NCBI GenBank assembly: GCA_020137815.1 | Contig: CM035357.1 | Coordinates: 1,384,974-1,448,973 of the forward strand | Direction of reading: 5' to 3' | Origin: Hormiphora californensis | Lineage: Eukaryota > Ctenophora > Tentaculata > Cydippida > Pleurobrachiidae | DNA: 64,000 nt | Shown here: piece after piece, positions 26,115 to 40,700 of the stretch | Layout: every line of letters starts with the position of its first letter | Numbering within the stretch: position 1 is the stretch's first letter | Translations under genes and position numbers: made by a program | Notes under the pieces: model-generated | Seen by the model: the letters and a program-made list of their open reading frames with translations, nothing else | The model's database searches: none | What the model was told of the DNA's origin: nothing

Positions 26115-26198
26115 TTGGTGACGCAGTCACCCTTACAACTCGCGCGCGTAGCACGCGAAAACGAAGCCCGCGAAGCAGAGAGGTGATGGCATCACCAA
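26115..26198. mobile_element. MITE with 9-bp duplication (Mutator-like?), copy 1
   Basis: Starts TTGGTGACGCAGTCACCCTT and ends GATGGCATCACCAA, flanked by TGCAGTCCT on both sides (26106-26114, 26199-26207). A 9-bp duplication suggests a Mutator-type element. Related copies at 35731-35775 and 58352-58424. Confidence 0.8.
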
Positions 26199-26207
26199 TG
26201 CAGTCCT

Positions 26208-26997
26208 CTAGCGTGTAAGTTTGTGGCGGCTACAAGAGGGGACTGCAGCGTTTGCCAAAGTTAAAGAAACAGTGTTAAATCTAAAGGGGTTCACGCCCAT
26301 GGCAACCGCTCAAATAAACACAACAATTCAGACAAATAAAGGCAGACTAAAGAATTATATTATCTCTCTTTTATTATTATTATCTCCCTCCTATGTAAAG
26401 TTAGAGGCAGTGTGTAATTATCCAGGCTCTACTGACATATGTTTCTATTGTCAAGGGACGGGCTGGCTACAAATTAAGGGGCCATTACGGGGGCAAAGTT
26501 GTATTGTAACAACAAAACTATAACAATGTCAGTAGCAAGGTTAGCTCCACAAACAAACCAAAGGACCACAAATTAAGTATCCTAAGTAATTCCTAACTAT
26601 TAGTTTATGACGTGTCAAAAGTGATCTAAGAAGGAATCTCCTCCTCTGGTATAGGCTGCTTACTACTTATATGTTTTACTAAAGTCAGATTTTTAAGTAG
26701 TCACCAGTTAGTGTAGTCACCCCTCCCCTTCTTGTGCACTCGTTTTTTGGTGAGCTTGTCAAAAGTTGATAAATGTCACATGCGTGTGAAAAAGGGGGTG
26801 ACTAAATCCTACTCTACTACTACTAGTATCGGCTGCCTGTGCTGCACTATTACAAAATGAAGAGGTGGTGTGGGAGAGAATTAAACCACGTGATGCACCT
26901 GATCATCTTTCTCCCACTCTTTCCCTCCTGCTCATTCTCTCCATCTTACTAATGCTTTTCTCTTTCTCCATTTCTTTCTCTCTTTCCTTCCCCGCCG

Positions 26998-27092
<95 letters not shown>

Positions 27093-28722
27093 CCACCATT
27101 ATCCCACAAGAAGAGGAGCATGGTACAAGGTATCTAGCTCCACGGAAATCACTTTCCTGCAGATCTACTAATCTCGCCAAGCGAGAGAGAAAGAGAGGGA
27201 GAGAGAGAGATAGTATGGTATCTGGAAGGTGGGAAAGAGTGCATATTATAAGTCTTGGGATAGGGAAATGACACACACGAAGAAAGATAAAGAGGAAGAT
27301 AATATCTTAAGATGGGAAGCCATCAGGAACCGACCGAATCAGAAAATAATGGTCCCTGATTGGCTGATAACCAGTCACGTGACCTAAATAACGACTTCTG
27401 ATTGGTAGTTTACTTGTTTCGGTCGGTTCCTGGAAGCCATACGACTAATGAGGCTAAATGGGAAAATATATATTTAGGGCACAACGGTCTTTGAAAGTTG
27501 TTTTGTTCAAACAAGGCAAGTTCAAAGTTGAAAGCAGTGTTCGTTAGCTGAAACTTTTTGTGTGTTTGCATTTTTTGTTTGTTTTTTGTGATCTGTGAAG
27601 AAGATAAGACTATCAAGGCTCAGGTATGGCTACTCACATAAACTTGATTGGCAACACCCATCACATAGCAACACCCACATAGCAACACCCACATAGCAAC
27701 ACCCATCACATAGCAACACCCACATAGCAACACCCACATAGCAACCTGCAACACCCATCACATAGCAAGGCAAATTGTATACGAGAAGTGATCGAAAGAA
27801 CAACATGGGTCAAGGTCGAAACTTGAACCTCAATACGACAATGAGATGATTTAATACCTGATCAATCGGTGTAATATCTGTAACCTTGCACCTACCCCAG
27901 TCTCTCACTTGGGAATAACTTTACGTGTAGTTTTACACATGGAATAATGAAGGGGTTTTGTTATGTTCTAGCCCTCCTTTACATTTGTGTTTCGCGGGCG
28001 GGGCCGACGAAACACAGTCTAGCTAGGCAAGAAGGGGTGTACAGCATACTGAATGCGACAAGTGTTGAGTGAATACTTATAAAGTGACATATTTTTCGAA
28101 GTAAAGCAAGTGTTTCAGTCATACAATGACAGATCTGTGTAAGTTATCCTGTACGAGTAACAATTAGTGTGTTAGAAGGGTTAATCACAAGGACATGTGT
28201 GAATGAAATTATCAAAATATGTTAGAAAGATCCTAGGCCTACGAATATATTTGTTGAGTAACTAAAAAAGAGGTGTACCTGACGCGATCTGAATTTGTCA
28301 ATAATATCAACACAAATGAGCCAATTATACCAACATCAATTTATCTCCCCCTCCATCTAACTCCCTCAAACTTAGCCCGTCTCTGTATCTGTATCTGGCA
28401 GGAGCGGATAATTACAATCGTAACATTACATCGGCCAATTAAAACGGAGAGGCATACGGAGAGGCATTCCTTCTCCCTTCAATTCATTATCCCCCCATAC
28501 TTCCCTTCTTTTCATTATCCCCCAGCAACTTTGTCCAATTACCTCTCATCTCTCACTCCCTCAGTTTCTCTCTAGTCTCTCCTTCTCTCCCAGTACTCTT
28601 AACTTTCCCATCGGATTTCGTTTGATAACGTTCATCATGCCAAATGAAAGACACAAATTGGCACCTTTCCAGCATTTTACTAACTTATCTCGCCCCATCA
28701 TTATAGCTCAAGATGACATGAT
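26208..28722. other. intergenic region between receptor 1 and the paracaspase gene
   Basis: The two genes diverge from here. It holds a (CT)n tract at 26999-27089, a full MITE at 27324-27432, ACATAGCAACACCC tandem units at 27655-27765 and a short dispersed repeat at 27959-28030. No extra gene was recognised and no core promoter can be defined. Confidence 0.5.
27324..27432. mobile_element. hAT-like MITE, copy 7
   Basis: 109 bp, with 8-bp duplication GAAGCCAT at 27316-27323 and 27433-27440. It lies 1.3 kb upstream of the paracaspase start, so its E-box/CCAAT module could act as a distal element. Confidence 0.93.
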
Positions 28723-31700
28723 ATGGTGTACACTAGGAAGACCAAGTTATCACGGTTACCCGCTGAACACATTTACAAGTTAACCCAGAGTTTAACCGTT
28801 GCACCTGATACACGAGGATGGAGGCCGCTAATTGCTTTTCTCAACTTAAACATGGGTACGTTGCCTTCTTGGTAAACCTTCCTTACTCTACCCTCTAGCT
28901 TCTACAAAAAGCTTCTAAAAATGAGATGGGTTAGAACAATTCCCATTTGAAATTATTTGTGTTGTGAATGTCAGAACAAACTCTGGCAAATGCGAGAACT
29001 GCTGCAGCAGCTCCCAGCTGCAAACCCTCGGGTTAGAACATAACAAAAGTCAGCATTTCTCTAACACTCCTCTTATTCAGCGGAGGCGAGGATGTGTGAG
29101 GTAGGAGGCGGGGCAGAAGCAGTGATTGATTTGATACTTCAGCGAGGTTGGAATGTAGGGAAGCTAATGGATACCTTGAAGAAAATAGGAAATGAAGCCG
29201 CTGCAGCTGATATTGCTTGTGTTGTTAGTATTGAGCCAGATGCAAAACCGAGTAAGTTTTGAAGTGATGCAACCTTGATCAGATCATTGTGATTTGTTAC
29301 TTTTGTGGGGAATATAATATCCTCAGTCACACTTGAATAATAATATTAATCTCCTCTCAGTCACAATTGAATAATAATATTAATCTCTTCAGTCACACTA
29401 GAATAATAATAATAATCTTCTCAGTCCTGATAGCGGGTCAGCTAGAATTACAGAGTGGGGAAACGTTACAACTCCAAGTCAATGCCCCTGCCTCCTACAC
29501 AGACCTGCAGTGGTATCATGGAAAGGAATGTTTACCAGCGGAGAAATCACGGGACCTCTCCATACCTAATGTATGTGTGTGTAATTCGCAGAGACGTGTA
29601 CATCCGGAAATAAAATGTCTTTCGATGCGAATTTTAATGTTTTTCTTTCTCTTTCCAGGTTTCAGAAGCTGATATAGGTCGCTATAGTGTCCGATTGGAA
29701 TCGGGCTCTGGTGTTGTCAAATGGGTGCACTGCGAAGTTAGCATCAGAAATATAGGTCAGTTTTAGTTTTATCTCTCGCTCTATGACTCATGCCCGCAAA
29801 GTGAGATCACATAGCTTCTGGGCAGAGCGCGCGCGCGGAGCACCGAATGTCTTGTGGGTATAGTGTCAGCATCGGAACGTGCGCGAGCATGCGCGGTCAC
29901 AACAATAAACTGGCAATGGTACCACAAATAAACAACAGATTTGGTCTAATTTGAAAAACAATGACCACAATTGATTAGATAAGATTAAATTCACTCCCCT
30001 TCGCTCTGTTTCAATTATTGTTTCATCAACAGTTTTACAGAGCAAACAAATTGTAGAAATAAGAAACTTCAACCGGCGTTGATGATAAAACTGATGTGCT
30101 GTAGAGAGACAACGTGTTTACTTTCATGGTATTGTACTTCAATCGTCCCCATCCGAATCTCCATTAATAGAAGAACTAGACAGCAGCGGTTTCATCTCAA
30201 TGTCTCCCTTAACCGTCTCTCCGGAACTTCGTTTAACAGTCATTACAGCCACACAACAAATCCGCCCCAAACTAAACATGAACAGCAGGAACAAACCTAC
30301 AAATATCACTATGTACAACAAATTGACTCCTTCCCCTGCTATGTAGGAGTCAGAATCAGAGTGGTGGTCCTCGATAGGATTATCATGATGTAGGCAGTTC
30401 TCATCGTTACAGATGTGACTGTTACTGCACTCTGTTAGGACTTGTTCAATAGTGACCTGGGAGTGTGCTTGGTTACAACGAATGTAGAATTGAGAATTCA
30501 TTGCTTCATGATCCTGCTATCAAATGTTCAAACCGGGGCGCGGTGAGAGAGGTTCGAGCAAGGCTAGCTCGATCCTCCCTCCTAAACAAACGTACTACTC
30601 CTGTCAGGGCATCGTCACGACAGTGCTAATCAGTACTTACCCCATTCATATGTTCCTCTAGTAACTCCTGGATGTAAAACCCGATGACCTGACAGAAGAA
30701 CCTTGTCATCTTGTAAGCAGCAAAACATTCACTATAGTGAAAATGTAGGCTGATATCAAACATATCACCAGTTTGAGTTTCAAACGTTGTAGCATTAAAG
30801 AGGCCAGAAAAGCTTATGCAGGATTCCGATTCATCCGTTGTGTCGTTAGAGGCTTTGCACGTCTTGATGTCAGATGAGCGGCATAATTCTGCGGGGAAAT
30901 GAATACTGTTTAGGCTATTAATCAGACTGTTTGAGCTGTTATGATCGGTAGATAGCCAGAGAAATTCATGTAAGAAACCAAAGTGAAGTGTGATCTACTG
31001 AGTACTGACCATAGTTATCAAATAACTGTCCTCCCTGCGACAGTGATTCTTCAGCCACAACCCCGTTAGTAAACTGCAGGCATCCATCATAGCACTGAAT
31101 AGCTTCAGTCACGGGCAGGATGAAGGTGCTAACTATGAAACACAAGACAAGTGGCATAACTACTGAAATCTGAAAATGATGTCCTAACAAATCATACTGA
31201 AAGAATTGTATTTTTCGTGCTCCTTCATAAAACTTTTCTACTCTCTGGGAAAACAATAATTAGGGGTCTTTTTCACTAAACTGGCTGTCTTTGATTGACT
31301 TATTGTCCGTATTTCACTCTGTTTTTCATCATCGTCTACCCCTCATTGCCCAGAGGCGGTCGAAGTTGCTGTTGTAGAGTTGTTGTAGAAGACTCTGGAA
31401 ATGTGTTTCCTTGGTGAAATTGCTCCCACCACAAACTTCCTGAAGCTCTTCAGTGTTGCCATGTAGATGAGCGGGTTGAGGCTGTTGTTCAGGAACTTGA
31501 CAAACGCTCCGTACCTGTACAAATATAATCTGTTACACACAATGGGGTAAGTGGTATCAATTCCTAAATTGGTGGTGTTTTGCTATACTTGCGACAGTGA
31601 TATTGAGCACACAGTTACCTGCTGAGATAAAGGAAGATATCTTCGTCACCATCTTTTAATGAACTGTCCACCACCCAATACACACCTGTAGGAATAAACC

Positions 31701-34700
31701 AAATAAGTACACATTGGAATGTATAGAATGGAATGTATAAAACATATAACGGAATGTATAAAGTGAAATGTATTTGAAATAATGATCATGGCTTGAATTG
31801 CTGTTTACCAAGAACCGACCGAAACAAGTAAACAACCAATCAGAACTCGTTATTTAGATCACGTGATTGGTTATCAGCCAATCAGGGACCAGTATTTCCT
31901 GATTCGGTTGGTTCCTGCGGTTTACCTATGGGAGCGTATGAAATGATGTACACCAAAGAAACGGGAATGAGTGTGAACATGGCCTGTTTATTTTCCCCAG
32001 TAACTTTCTTCACATAGCAAAGGAGGGCTGCTGTGGTTATCAGTACAATAACATTGGGTCCTAGTAGGAAGATACCCATCAGAGTGGGTCCCAGCCACTC
32101 CCAGATACCATCCGAGGAACTGTAGTTGCACCTGTATAGAGGTAGTGAGGTCAATTCAGTGGGCGGCTGTGGGCCTCACAACTGTAGTGGGTAGTGAGGT
32201 TAACTCAGTGTGCGACTGTGGGCTTCACAACTGTAGAGGTATAGTCGAGGTCAACACTCAGTCTGTGTCTCTATACAGTATACACACAACAGTAGTGGGT
32301 GGAACATACTGGATCGGTACAGAACATACTCACACATGACACAGACACACACGACACAGACACAGACACAGACACACACACTGCAGACAGTAGACACACA
32401 CATAAAACTTATACCTGTAGATTCTCCAATCAAACCGTGACGGTCTCCCTATTCCTATCAGTGGGTAAAGGTGGGCAAGTGCCACAGCGATGGCACTGAA
32501 AACCAGCCCATGCTTTTTGGTCCTGGACCGGGCAGCAAATGGTCGCATCAGGACGGCCAACTTGTTGATATTCAGGGCACAAATCAGCAGAATATCAGTC
32601 AAGCAGAAGGCATATTGGATGTAGGTGGAAACCTCGCAAAGCCACGATACTCCCTGATACTGCCAACCATTGATAGTGACGGATATTGCCACTTGAAGGA
32701 TGACGAACACCCCATAAACCATATCTGCAATCGCTATCCCCTCTACTAACGTTTTAGTCACCTGAAACAGCATTCAGTTGGACCCCGATTTACTGGGGTG
32801 CTCAGGGAAAAGATTAAATAGGAAACCGGTAAATCGGGGCCCGACTGTACCATTGTATTACAACCAGTGTCAACCACACAACTAGAAAGCCCCTAGATAC
32901 AGTTCATCAGCTATACATATATATACCAGAAATCCCTTTATAAGCAAAGATATATAGAACTCTGAATATTTTACTCGACACTCACCTCCCCACTGCACTA
33001 ACCTCCCCACTGCACTCACCTCATCTAGTTTTATTGCGTGGTATTTTAGTGAGGCAACCAGTACTACCGCATTTCCTGGAAATATTTCACAATTATATTA
33101 GAGGTTTCTTGAAAATCAAAGGACCGACGGTAAACATAAGCTAATTGACTATCAATTAGCTTACGTGTTCCGTCAATGACAGAAGCTTTCGAGAACACTG
33201 TCTTTCACGTCTTCACTCTTCAGCTTTTGACTAACCTAGTACAGCTAGCAGCCCTGTCCCATAGCAAACCTACCTAGTACAGCTAGCAAGCCTGTCCCAT
33301 AGCACCACGCTGCAAATGCCCCTCGGACAGCAGGTGATTCAAATTCGTAATAAGATTGGTTCCAAGGGGGTACGAACATGATTCTAAAATCTAATTTGTG
33401 TTGTTGAGTAAGTGAGTGGGACTCAACAAAATTTGTGGGCATTCCATCTCCTGGAGGGGAAATCCACACAATTTATACTTCTGGAGGTTAGGTGAAACTT
33501 TAGCTTTAGTAAAGCAAAAGGTTGGAACAGCGGGCCAAATAATTTGGAAATTAGATGTTTAGTAGTAAACAAACAAGCACTAAGGTGATTTAATTATTTG
33601 CGTTTTTGGCGCTGTCACCAGAATACTTTACTGTGAAATATTGGACTAACTAACCACCAGGAACCGACCGGACCAAGTAAACAACCAATCAGAACTCGTT
33701 ATTTAGGTCACGTGACTAGTTATCAGCCAATCAGGGACCAGTATTTCCTGATTCGGTCGGTTCCTGCTAACCACTAACTTCACTCACCCACCTTCCTTGT
33801 TTCAGGAACAGAAACGAGACTATGTGTTTTAACAAAACTTCCTATTTTTCAGTCGAGACACTACGATTTGTGCTGCAGCCCCAAGACTGTACCATCAATG
33901 AATCCACCACAACCGCTCATTTCTTTGTGGACGTCAGACCCCTCACAGCCTCCCTTCAGTGGTACTGCGATGGGGTCCTAATGCACGGGCAGACTGAACC
34001 CTACCTGGCCGTGCAGAATCTGAACAGGAGTGCACACAGGTATACATACAGAACATGGTCTTAGTTATTTCTTCTGAGTTCTACATGTGATAGAGTTCTG
34101 GAGAATAGGAGTCCAAATCTAACAGTTTCGAAATTAAAATACGCTGATATCAGGCCTGAAATATTTCTCTCATTCTAATACCATCTACCAGGAACCGACC
34201 GAATCAGTAAATACTGGTCCCTGATTGGCTGATAACCAGTCACGTGACCTAAATAACGAGTTCTGATTGGTTGTTTACTTGTTTCGGTCGGTTCCTACCA
34301 TCTATACCTCTCCCAACGTACCAGGCGACAGTACAGCTGTGTGGCTCGTCTAGAGGGAGAAAACATTGAAACCCAGAAAGCGCTAATCAGATGGTCAGCC
34401 ACTCCAGGACCAAACTTTACGGAAAGTGGTGGTAACATTGAATCAGCTACTGACAAGGTTGCCCTGGTGATTGGAAATCAGAGTTATCATGAACCAACTT
34501 TTGGTGATATTGTACACGCTGAGGATGATGCGAGGGATATTAGTGATTGTCTCCGGGCCCTCAATTTCAAGGTAGGACTAGGAAGTACAAACAAACAAAC
34601 AAACAAACAAACAAACAAACAAAAGGTAGCACTTTTGTAGCTCATATTATTATAGAAGTAGTAGTACTTGTGTAGTTCATATTGCACAGCTTGTGCGCTC

Positions 34701-37700
34701 CGTGAGGGTTCGATAGAGCAATGTAGGACTAGGACGTACAAACAAACGAATAGGAGTAAACAGCTGCATTGTGGTAACTCACTCAACTCACATAACACAT
34801 TATGAGTCATTTGAGTCATTTCCCACACTGTGGTGTTATGTGAGTTTCTCAAGCGAAACATACACATCTAGCACCACATACATCAGCGAGTTTGAAAAAT
34901 GAAAAACTCCTAAAAAAGGTAGATTAACTAATTAAGCCTGGCAATACAACAAGACATTAGTAATATTCGAGTTACTATCTGATTACAGGTAGTGTCACTG
35001 ATAAATCTGAGCCGTATTGAAATGTTGGCGGCATTTGATTCTTTCTACAAGTTACTAAGTGGCGGGGTCTATGGTGTCCTCTACTTTGCAGGTCAGTGTG
35101 GGCTGTGAACTACACATTTCTAAAAACTTGTACAAGTAAACTGGAAGTGAATGTGAAAGTGCCAACTTGTAATTCTATCGGTGAGAGATATTGAATGTGC
35201 ACGTTTACAATTTGATAAGGTGTAGGATAACTAGACAACTAGTATGACATTTAGTAGAATCAGTTCAAGACAACCAACACTGATACTGTGTTGCCAATTG
35301 CCATTGGGCATTGCAACTACTGAATCAGCAATGACTGCTTGGTATTTATAGGTCGGACATAAATCGAAAGCCGATAGAATAATAGATTGTTTATCCCCAT
35401 TCCAGTCTACTCACCAACCTAGTTAGTACTAAGCACAATCTGGCGTCGGCTCGATTCTTGAAGAAACACTGTTGCTCACGTGATCAGGGGATCTGTGAAA
35501 CGCCTTTATCAATACCACGTGTGTTTAAGATACTCAATGATGGCTTTGTGCCTTTATAACACAGATAACTAGTGCTCTGATAGCTTTGTAACAGTCCGAC
35601 TAGACAGGATTCTTGTCGCTCGTTACAAAGCTAGCTTCTTGTCACAAGAAGAGGAAAGTAAATGGAGTTTTCCTGTTACGTTCATCACAATTCTCCCAGG
35701 TACAACTCAGCCCGCCACGCAGGCTTCATTTTGGTGCGCTACGCGCGCCAGTTGTAAGGGTGACTGCGTCACCAATCCCAGGTCATGCTCTCCAACAATT
35801 CCTCCTCCCAGGTCACGGGTTTGAGAGTGGAGGTGTCAACTACCTGGTACCGGTGGATGCTCCTGCAGTGGTCAGTGTCACAGACTGCCTCCGAGCACAA
35901 CATCTCCTCTACCGAATGCAGTTTAGAGGAACTAAACTGAACCTCCTTCTACTGGATATGTGTAGGGAGTTCCCTGGGGGTCAGGTTTCATGTGATATCA
36001 GACCCGTTCCAACTGTTAGTAATGGTGCCATCGGTTTCGCATGGTAAGATGAAACAATTTAAAGCCACAACCAATGCAATACTCCCGAACGGCCTATCTG
36101 ACAGCATAAGTCAATGAACTAGTGCTAGCCTCCAAGCTTTTGACTGATCCACATCAACTCAAATTTCAAGTCAGATACTAAATCTCATCCTAGCTGATCC
36201 ACATCATGTTTCCCCTGCAGTGGTCCAGGTTCCAGAGCATACGGAAGTGAGAGTGACAGGAATGGAATTTATGTGAAATATTTGAAGGAGCATATCAAAT
36301 CGAACATCACTGTTACGAAACTATTGGACACTGTCAACAGAGGTACTACACCTTGTATTGTGTATGTATTCACCCCTTATTTCTTCTTATTTCTTATTTG
36401 AACTGTTCGTACTGTCTCCATGCTCCCTGTGAGTTTTGTTGTATTTTTATTTTCGCCAAACAGTGAGTCAACCACATCTTTTTGTGAGAGATTCGTCCCT
36501 ACTATTTGGTTAAAATCGGGACAAATAGTTCAACTATGTATTTCTAAAATATTACTTTCTCTCTAAATCACTATTTCTAAAACCACCACTTTCCCTCTCC
36601 AGAGATAGGGCTGAACGAGCCGACTGTCAGACAGCAGCCCCACTACCAAAGTTCAATAATAGCTGATATCTCACTGGCTGATAGAGTTGATACAACAGGT
36701 CATACTGTGGAGTTTCACCACCGATCTCTCCTGTGGGCTATGGCTAATTGTGAGTAAAAGTGTGTGATCAGTAATTTCCACCGATCATGATTTTAATACT
36801 TGTGATGACCACTTTCGTGGGTGATCTGTCCACGGCCCACCCACGGGTTGTTGAGTTCCCACGAGACCATTGGAATTCATTGTTCACGAACACTAACCCC
36901 ATGATTATAATAATAGTAACCATAGTAACGAATTATAGTAACCCTATGATTATTTCCTAGCACTGGACAGGACAACCGATGAACTGAAACTTCAAAAAGC
37001 GGTCCTCTCCGTTACATATACTGCACCATTCAGTAATGTTCTGATATGTAAAGTAGACCCCGCACCCAATACCATTATACTTGACCATGTGAGTATAATA
37101 TAACCACCACCACCACCACCACCACCACCACCACCACCACCACCACCACCACCACCACCACCACCCCCCACCCACCACCCCACCCAATACTATTATACTT
37201 GACCATGTGAGTATAATAACCACCACCACCACCACCACCACCACCACCACCACCACCACCACCACCACCACCACCACCACCACCACCCCCCACCCACCAC
37301 CCCACCCAATACCATTATACTTGACCATGTGAGTATAATAACCACCCCACCCAGCTGTCAGGCCAATGCTCTGACCACTGTTATTTGAGAGAAATGAGAA
37401 TATTAGGGTCAGGCCAATGCTCTGACAGCCCCCCACCCCCGATTATATGGGAACAGTATTGTTTAGTCCGGTAGCCCAATAATCATGCGTGATAACTTGG
37501 ATCATCATGATGATGCATCGCATGACCATTCTCAGTTCTATAAGACACGATAAACATTAACACTTATCAACTTTCACAGGATAGTGATATATCGGGTTTG
37601 GAGTTGGAACAACTGTCTCCCTCTGAGTACGAAATCAGACATATACAGAGGATGGAACAACCGTTTATTGAACTGACCATCATTTACGGGTGAGTGGTGA

Positions 37701-40700
37701 CAAACATGCCTTGCCTTGTTCGACCCTGTCTCTCCGCGACCTGCGGACCTCATTTACGGGTGAGTGGTGTGGTGACAAACATGCCTTGCCTTGCCTTGTT
37801 CGACCCTGTCTCTCCGCGACCTGCGGACCTCATTTACGGGTGAGTGGTGTGGTGACAAACATGCCTTGCCTTGCCTTGTTCGACCCTGTCTCTCCGCGAC
37901 CTGCGGACCTCATTTACGGGTGAGTGGTGTGGTGACAAACATGCCTTGCCTTGCCTTGTTCGACCCTGTCTCTCACCGGGACCTGCAAATGTCAAAGAGG
38001 GTGAGTGGTGTGGTGTGGTTAGGTAGATCAAGTGCAGTAGGTGTATAGTCTGATTTTAAATAATTGTCGTTTACGACAGTTGTTTAAAATCCGACTATAG
38101 TGGTGAAAAGCTCCTTGTCAGAGAATATATATTTGATCACAAACGATACAACTTTTTCCATCGGGCATCGTGTACAGTGTACACTGTACATTGTGTACAT
38201 TGTACATTGTACACTCACATTTTACCGTTTCAATAATTGATATGATATCCCTCTCCCTAGATGTGATAGTGGCTCAGTGAGGATTGATCGGCCCCTATTC
38301 GCCAAGATTACAGCCAATAGAGCTGCCTTTGACATGAACCTAAATCTAAGTGGTGGTGGTGGTGGTGGTGGTTCCTCAAGAGCTACTTGTGAGGCTGGAC
38401 CACCCCACCTGGCAACACGGGCATGCCCGCCAGGTTTAAACGGACCTGAATCTGGTTTAAACGGACCTGAATCTGGTTGTCATGGACCAGAGTCTGGTTG
38501 TCATGGACCAGAATCTGGTTGTCATGGGGATCCTGAGAAACAAAAGAAGGGAGAGAAGGAAACAGACCACAAACCCGTGATAGGAAAAGAGAATTTAGGT
38601 CAGAATGGATCATCAAAAACTCAGGAGTTGATGTTTGATGAGGTGTCAAGGTTACCAGACTTCCCAACAAATCACAGCACGGATATAGTCTACCCTTTTG
38701 TTGGCGTTTATCTTTTCTCACGTCGAGGTAAATACCTTACTCTCGTTTTTTAAGAAACGCTTTAGTAAGAAACTTTTCAAATGTAGATCACACAATTCAG
38801 AGACACCACAACAAAATAGAACACCCCTAACTTGTTTAGTTTCTTGATAAAGAAGAAATTCTTTTTGTTTTTGGATTGCTTACACCTGTAGTTTCCTAGA
38901 AAAAAAGTTTCTTATTTAAAAGTTTCTTGAAATATGCGAGCTTAATTAACGAGAGTAAGGTATCTCTATTATAATTTGGAGATGAACGTCGAAGTGGTGG
39001 TCGTTCGTTTTTTTTTTTTTTTTTTTTTTTTTGGGTCACTTAGCCACACGCTGAGCAAACCTCATACCACCCGGGTATGGGTAACTATGGCGCTAAGCTC
39101 CCCCCTTTCTCGATTTTGATGAAATGGGGGGAACCTATGGCATCAGTCATAAAGTCTGTCGAGTTGGGATTGTTCTGGAACAAGGTAACGTTTTGCCTTT
39201 GAGAGAGTCTTGAGTTTGGTTTAGTCTGGAACAAGGTAACATTTTGCCTTTGAGGGTGTTTTGAGTATAGTTTGGTCTGGAACAAGGTAACATTTTGCCT
39301 CTGCGTGTAACTTGGAGTTGGTCTGGATCGAGGTAACGTTTTGCCTTTGCGAGTGGGTCTGTTGGTGGCGCTATAGCTAGCTAAAAAACAGTAAATAAAA
39401 ATATAAATCAAATCTCTCAATCGCCACATCCACTTTTCAAACCCAATGCTACATAATATCATTTAAAATGTGTACACAATAGATGGACAGACAATACGGA
39501 CAGATTGAACTTACAGCATTTTGATGCATGATTGGTACCGTGATGTTGTTGATGATGAGATGAGTGGTGTGTCCACTGTCCATTTTCAGTTGAGATAGAG
39601 ATAAACGAATACGATCAAACACAAATTTTTTATATTGATATTGTTATCTAATCCTATTTTAACCCCCTTTTAGAGAAAAAAAATCAAACACTAATACGGG
39701 ATAAGACAGATTGTGACACCACTAGAATGTATAATGTTCTAGAAGACAATGCGGACAAGACAGATAAGAACATTTGTTAATTGTTACACGCGATAAGCGA
39801 CTTAGTGCACCAGAACACAAGGATTGTCTCTGTAGTGTGGTGTTTAGCAATGTCCGCTATATTGGGAGAGGTGGGTGGGGGAGGGTGGGTGGGGGTGGGG
39901 CGGGGGGTAATATTGGACAATAATGTAGCTGTAATTTAGTAGTGAGACCAGGCAAGGCTCGAGAGACAGTTCAGTGGTAACTGGGAGGTCATGTGTGATG
40001 GAAATGAGAACTAGAGACAGATTTGAGTTGCATTTTATTGATGAAAATAGCCCTTTTTGGTGTCTGAGACAAGCAAAAGTGAAACGAAATGCAACGTGAC
40101 GAACGAGTAATGAATAGAATTCTGCTCTGTGACTTGTTAGTGCTCCTTTATCAAACACGCAATGGCAAAGTACAAAGTTTCCCCAATTTAATTAAATGCG
40201 AAATTCCAAAGTTTTGGTCGATTTTGGCCAAAATTGCTGCCCTAAACTAACTATTGGACTGTGCGTTGCCGGGGAGACTGCTCGCTGGTGACTGAGAGAT
40301 CATATGTTCTCAAATATTGGTATTTGAGGCGGATTTAAGTTGCATTTTAGTGAGGGGAAGAGCTAATATTGGACAATAATGTAGCTGTAATTTAGTAGTG
40401 AGACCAGGCAAGGCTCGAGAGACAGTTCAGTGGTAACTGGGAGGTCATGTGTGATGGAAATGAGAACTAGAGACAGATTTGAGTTGCATTTTATTGATGA
40501 AAATAGCCCTTTTTGGTGTCTGAGACAAGCAAAAGTGAAACGAAATGCAACGTGACGAACGAGTAATGAATAGAATTCTGCTCTGTGACTTGTTAGTGCT
40601 CCTTTATCAAACACGCAATGGCAAAGTACAAAGTTTCCCCAATTTAATTAAATGCGAAATTCCAAAGTTTTGGTCGATTTTGGCCAAAATTGCTGCCCTA

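Noticed and set aside
36957-37436. Frames with poly-Val, poly-Trp and poly-Gly
   Set aside because: They are read from (CCA)n tracts between duplicated splice donors, not coding.
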